Assembly (NCBI GenBank): GCA_002692725.1
Contig: NZLU01000063.1
Span: forward strand, 1 to 64,000
Direction of reading: 5' to 3'
Length of the DNA: 64,000 nt
Origin: Ponticaulis sp.
Lineage (GTDB): Bacteria > Pseudomonadota > Alphaproteobacteria > Caulobacterales > Hyphomonadaceae
The notes under the pieces are model-generated. The model was not told the origin of the DNA, ran no database searches, and worked only from the letters and a program-made list of their open reading frames with translations. Positions 61,674-64,000 of this stretch are shown here, piece by piece (the stretch's first letter is position 1; each line of letters opens with the position of its first letter). Made by a program: the position numbers and the translations under genes.

Positions 61674-61694
61674 AGACGTGCGAGACACACGTCT
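61674..61694. terminator. Weak bidirectional hairpin
   Basis: AGACGTG and CACGTCT around a 7-base loop sit between the convergent rluE and FlaEY-like genes. Without a T-run on either side, it is only a possible terminator. Confidence 0.35.
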
Positions 61695-61715
61695 CATGAA
61701 TGTGGGTTCGGAACG

Positions 61716-63998
61716 TCAGGCAAAGAAGTTTACGCCACCGCCGCCAGCCGAAAGTCTCTGAAGACCGGCATTCAGATTGGCGATCTGGGCTGAAAGATAG
61801 GCTGGCACCTGACCGCCGCGCTTACCGGGCCCCTCATCACCATTTTTCAGTTTGAGAAGCGTCGGGTCATCGACCGCCCAACGATAGGCTGTCCGCAGAC
61901 CACGCAAGGCACTATCGAGCACTTCAACGGCCTGGTCCCGCGACTCTTTTGTATCAAAGTTCAGGCCATCAATCAGTCCCATGGTGACAATTTCCGGGCT
62001 TTCATTTGCCCGGTCACTCCCGGGGATCGGTTTTTCCATAATCACACCCGTCGGCAGACCAAGCGCTGCGAGCGCATCCCGACCTTCCGCACCATGTGAC
62101 AATTCGATCTGAACGCCCTCGCCAGGTGTGATTTTGAGAGCCTGCCCGCCATCTTTGCGGCGAATATCAGCATTTCCGTCGAGCACCAGTGCCGCATTGA
62201 TCTTGAACGTCAGAGACCGAAGATTGTCATCCTGTTCGATCGTAATTTTCTTGTCGCGACCACCATTCACAGAAATGAAGAAATGGTCGCCCGCCCGCAG
62301 TGCCAATCGATCTGTCACCGATGCTGAATCGGACATAACCATGTCACCATCCGGCAGCCCAAAGACATCAAGCGTGTTTGAGAAGCTGTCGGAAATCATG
62401 ATGTCAGACGCGCTGGCCACGCCTCCGCGCCCCGAAATGTTGTTCACCCAGCCTTCTGTTCCGTCTGTGATGTCCAGCGAAGCCAGATAGGCGGACTGAT
62501 CCTTGTCCGATGAGCCACTGCCGAACACCGCTTCGCCCGTTCCAGCAACGATCACCTGACTGCCCGACAGCGTAATGCCCTCAACAGACTGATAACCTTC
62601 TCCGCCGAGACGTGAGAGCCAGCTCATGGAGGGCGTGCCGCCGGACACGTCAAATTTTGCAACAAAGCCATCACGATGAGTTTGTTCGGTTCCGGTCAGA
62701 CCATTGGCGTCCTGACCATCCATACGTGTTGCGCCACCAATATAGACCGAGCCGTCATCTCCAATTTCGAGCGCACCAATGCGGCCCGCGCCGAGGTCGC
62801 CCAGAGAATGGGTCCAGTCGCCGACATCATCGACATCGCTGCTATAACGGCGCATGACGGCCTCACCATCCTCAAGACCCGCAACAATGACGGATCCATC
62901 TGATGCGATTTTAATGCCCTGCACGCTGTCATCGCCGGTCGTACCGAATTGTCGAATCCAGACCTGATTTCCATCCGTGTCGATTTTCTCGATGAAGGCG
63001 TCTTTGCCGCCGACCAGTGAGTCATTGGTCATGCTGGCTGCTGTTGTACCGCCGACCACGATTGATCCGTCTGAAGCGAAAGCTATGGCATTGCCTTGAT
63101 CGTCAAAGGCCGAGCCGCGCTGGCGTGTCCATTGCTCGATACCGTCTTCGTCATAGAGCGTGACAAACGTATCAACACCGCCTCCAACAGCGGAGCTGGT
63201 CAGATCGTCACTGGTCTTGCCCGTGATGGCAATCTGCCCTGTGTCGGAAATCGCGAGCGCCAATCCTTCGGCTTCGCTGGCAGCCCCCAGAGAACGCGAC
63301 CAGACCATTTTGCCCTGACTGTCATAACGCGCCATGAAGGCATCGTTTTCGCCACGTGTCGCGCCATCACCGATTTGACCATTGGTCGTACCGACGATGA
63401 TATAGCCCCCTTCAGGGTGTTGCGCCGTTGCCGTGATCGTTGTGTCCTTGTCTTCCTCGCCAAGGCGCGTCGACATGCTGCGGGTCGGATCAGCCGAGCC
63501 AAGATCGCTCCAGACGCTTAGTTGGCCTCCGCTATCGCCGCTCGACCCGGACTGGCCAACCATGACGGCGGCGGGCTGTGCGTCAGCCGCACTGAACGAC
63601 AATTGTTCGGTTGAGGTGCCTTTGATTTTGTAGCCAAACTGCGTGCCCTCAATGATGCCATTCTCGTCTTCCTTCCCAATCTTCATACGCTCAAACCGCG
63701 TACGAAGCCCGGCTTCCTCGAGCTTCAGATTGATGAAGTCAGCAACATTGTCGAGATTGCGAACCGTCTCTCCTGTGGTCGCTTCCATTTCGGAGAGATC
63801 AATCGTGACGGTATCGGTGCTATTGGTACGTTTGGCCGTGACTGTGAAGACTTTGTCGCCGGTAAAGGCCGCAACTTCTGCATCAAACTCACCATCGTGC
63901 AGCACTTTGGTGTTGTATTCATAAGATGACCGCTGGATCGCAACTTCACTTTGCGCCGTCGACAGGCGCTCACCCGCGATCAGAATGGATTTCTCCAT
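61716..63998 (-). CDS. FlaEY-like flagellar protein with beta-propeller repeats, probably partial
   Basis: At least 760 residues. The middle (about 180-500) consists of repeated units of about 50 residues of the form DAFIEKIDTDGNQVWIRQF, GDDSVQGIKIASDGSVIVAG, as in SBBP/NHL-type propellers. The C-terminal part ends in YLSAQIANLNAGLQRLSAGG, recalling flagellin-like coiled ends. I recall this architecture for FlaEY, a flagellar regulatory protein of Caulobacter with a longer N terminus. The ATG at 63998 is two bases from the window edge and MEKSILIAGER is not a convincing start, so the real N terminus probably lies outside. No signal peptide is visible. Confidence 0.55.
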   Translation of the reverse strand: MEKSILIAGERLSTAQSEVAIQRSSYEYNTKVLHDGEFDAEVAAFTGDKVFTVTAKRTNSTDTVTIDLSEMEATTGETVRNLDNVADFINLKLEEAGLRTRFERMKIGKEDENGIIEGTQFGYKIKGTSTEQLSFSAADAQPAAVMVGQSGSSGDSGGQLSVWSDLGSADPTRSMSTRLGEEDKDTTITATAQHPEGGYIIVGTTNGQIGDGATRGENDAFMARYDSQGKMVWSRSLGAASEAEGLALAISDTGQIAITGKTSDDLTSSAVGGGVDTFVTLYDEDGIEQWTRQRGSAFDDQGNAIAFASDGSIVVGGTTAASMTNDSLVGGKDAFIEKIDTDGNQVWIRQFGTTGDDSVQGIKIASDGSVIVAGLEDGEAVMRRYSSDVDDVGDWTHSLGDLGAGRIGALEIGDDGSVYIGGATRMDGQDANGLTGTEQTHRDGFVAKFDVSGGTPSMSWLSRLGGEGYQSVEGITLSGSQVIVAGTGEAVFGSGSSDKDQSAYLASLDITDGTEGWVNNISGRGGVASASDIMISDSFSNTLDVFGLPDGDMVMSDSASVTDRLALRAGDHFFISVNGGRDKKITIEQDDNLRSLTFKINAALVLDGNADIRRKDGGQALKITPGEGVQIELSHGAEGRDALAALGLPTGVIMEKPIPGSDRANESPEIVTMGLIDGLNFDTKESRDQAVEVLDSALRGLRTAYRWAVDDPTLLKLKNGDEGPGKRGGQVPAYLSAQIANLNAGLQRLSAGGGGVNFFA

Positions 63999-64000
63999 GT

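Overview
The window looks like a chromosomal segment of a stalked or budding-type alphaproteobacterium, most likely of the Hyphomonadaceae/Caulobacterales. The evidence is gene content (a TipF-like EAL protein, a FlaEY-like flagellar protein, DUF2093, a DUF3035 lipoprotein, a SapC-like protein, hisS-hisZ-hisG, a CIRCE-controlled groESL), GC-rich codon use, and one sequence that fits the CtrA consensus TTAA-N7-TTAAC. No tRNA or rRNA gene, CRISPR array, intact transposase or prophage was seen. Family names rest on motifs read by eye, not on database searches.

Layout. 1-622: a gene-free block with imperfect direct repeats. 0.6-7.2 kb: a PgsA-like phospholipid synthase, DUF2093, an M23 peptidase, a quinone oxidoreductase, RNase HII, a ribbon-helix-helix protein with a membrane segment, an MscS channel and a CorA/ZntB transporter. 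7.3-12.8 kb: a Tricorn-like protease, an exported Hcp-like protein, a D-Ala-D-Ala dipeptidase-like lipoprotein and an RsuA-family pseudouridine synthase. 12.8-16.1 kb: a LysR regulator divergent from a pirin/isochorismatase/membrane-protein cluster, then a 34-codon basic peptide gene with its own terminator. 16.2-18.1 kb: mutL. 18.1-19.7 kb: an AT-rich insertion with a secreted trypsin-like protease and a decayed parE toxin, bounded by 63-bp imperfect direct repeats and followed by a palindromic MITE-like element.

19.9-29.5 kb is a run of minus-strand genes for envelope and housekeeping work: ribF, an SDR, ileS, lspA, a DUF3035 lipoprotein and a pair of M16 peptidases. 29.6-33.8 kb holds cheY- and cheZ-like genes, a DUF411 protein, a HAD hydrolase and tipF. 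34.2-40.7 kb holds a metallo-beta-lactamase-like protein without metal ligands, a FAH-family enzyme, a stand-alone DUF262-DUF1524 (GmrSD-like) protein, an SDR and a hybrid histidine kinase. 40.7-43.7 kb: groES-groEL with promoter, CIRCE and terminator, then a LAS-fold peptidase candidate. 44-48.5 kb: a YbjN-like protein and the translationally coupled hisS-hisZ-hisG operon. 48.6-61.7 kb: redox proteins (redoxin, ScsB/DsbD), SapC-like, a DUF885-like protein that has lost its HExxPGHH motif, a VWA lipoprotein with a polyproline tract, a small gene preceded by CtrA- and LexA-like sites, an OmpA-like lipoprotein, DUF2721, a 2OG-Fe(II) oxygenase, a SemiSWEET and rluE. 61.7 kb to the end: a FlaEY-like protein that probably continues beyond the window.

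Strongest leads: a cheZ-like gene whose third FliM-type CheY-binding motif lies beyond an in-frame stop; the repeat-flanked protease/parE insertion; the pseudo-enzymes of the DUF885 and metallo-beta-lactamase folds; the membrane-anchored RHH protein; and the small gene with overlapping CtrA and SOS signals.
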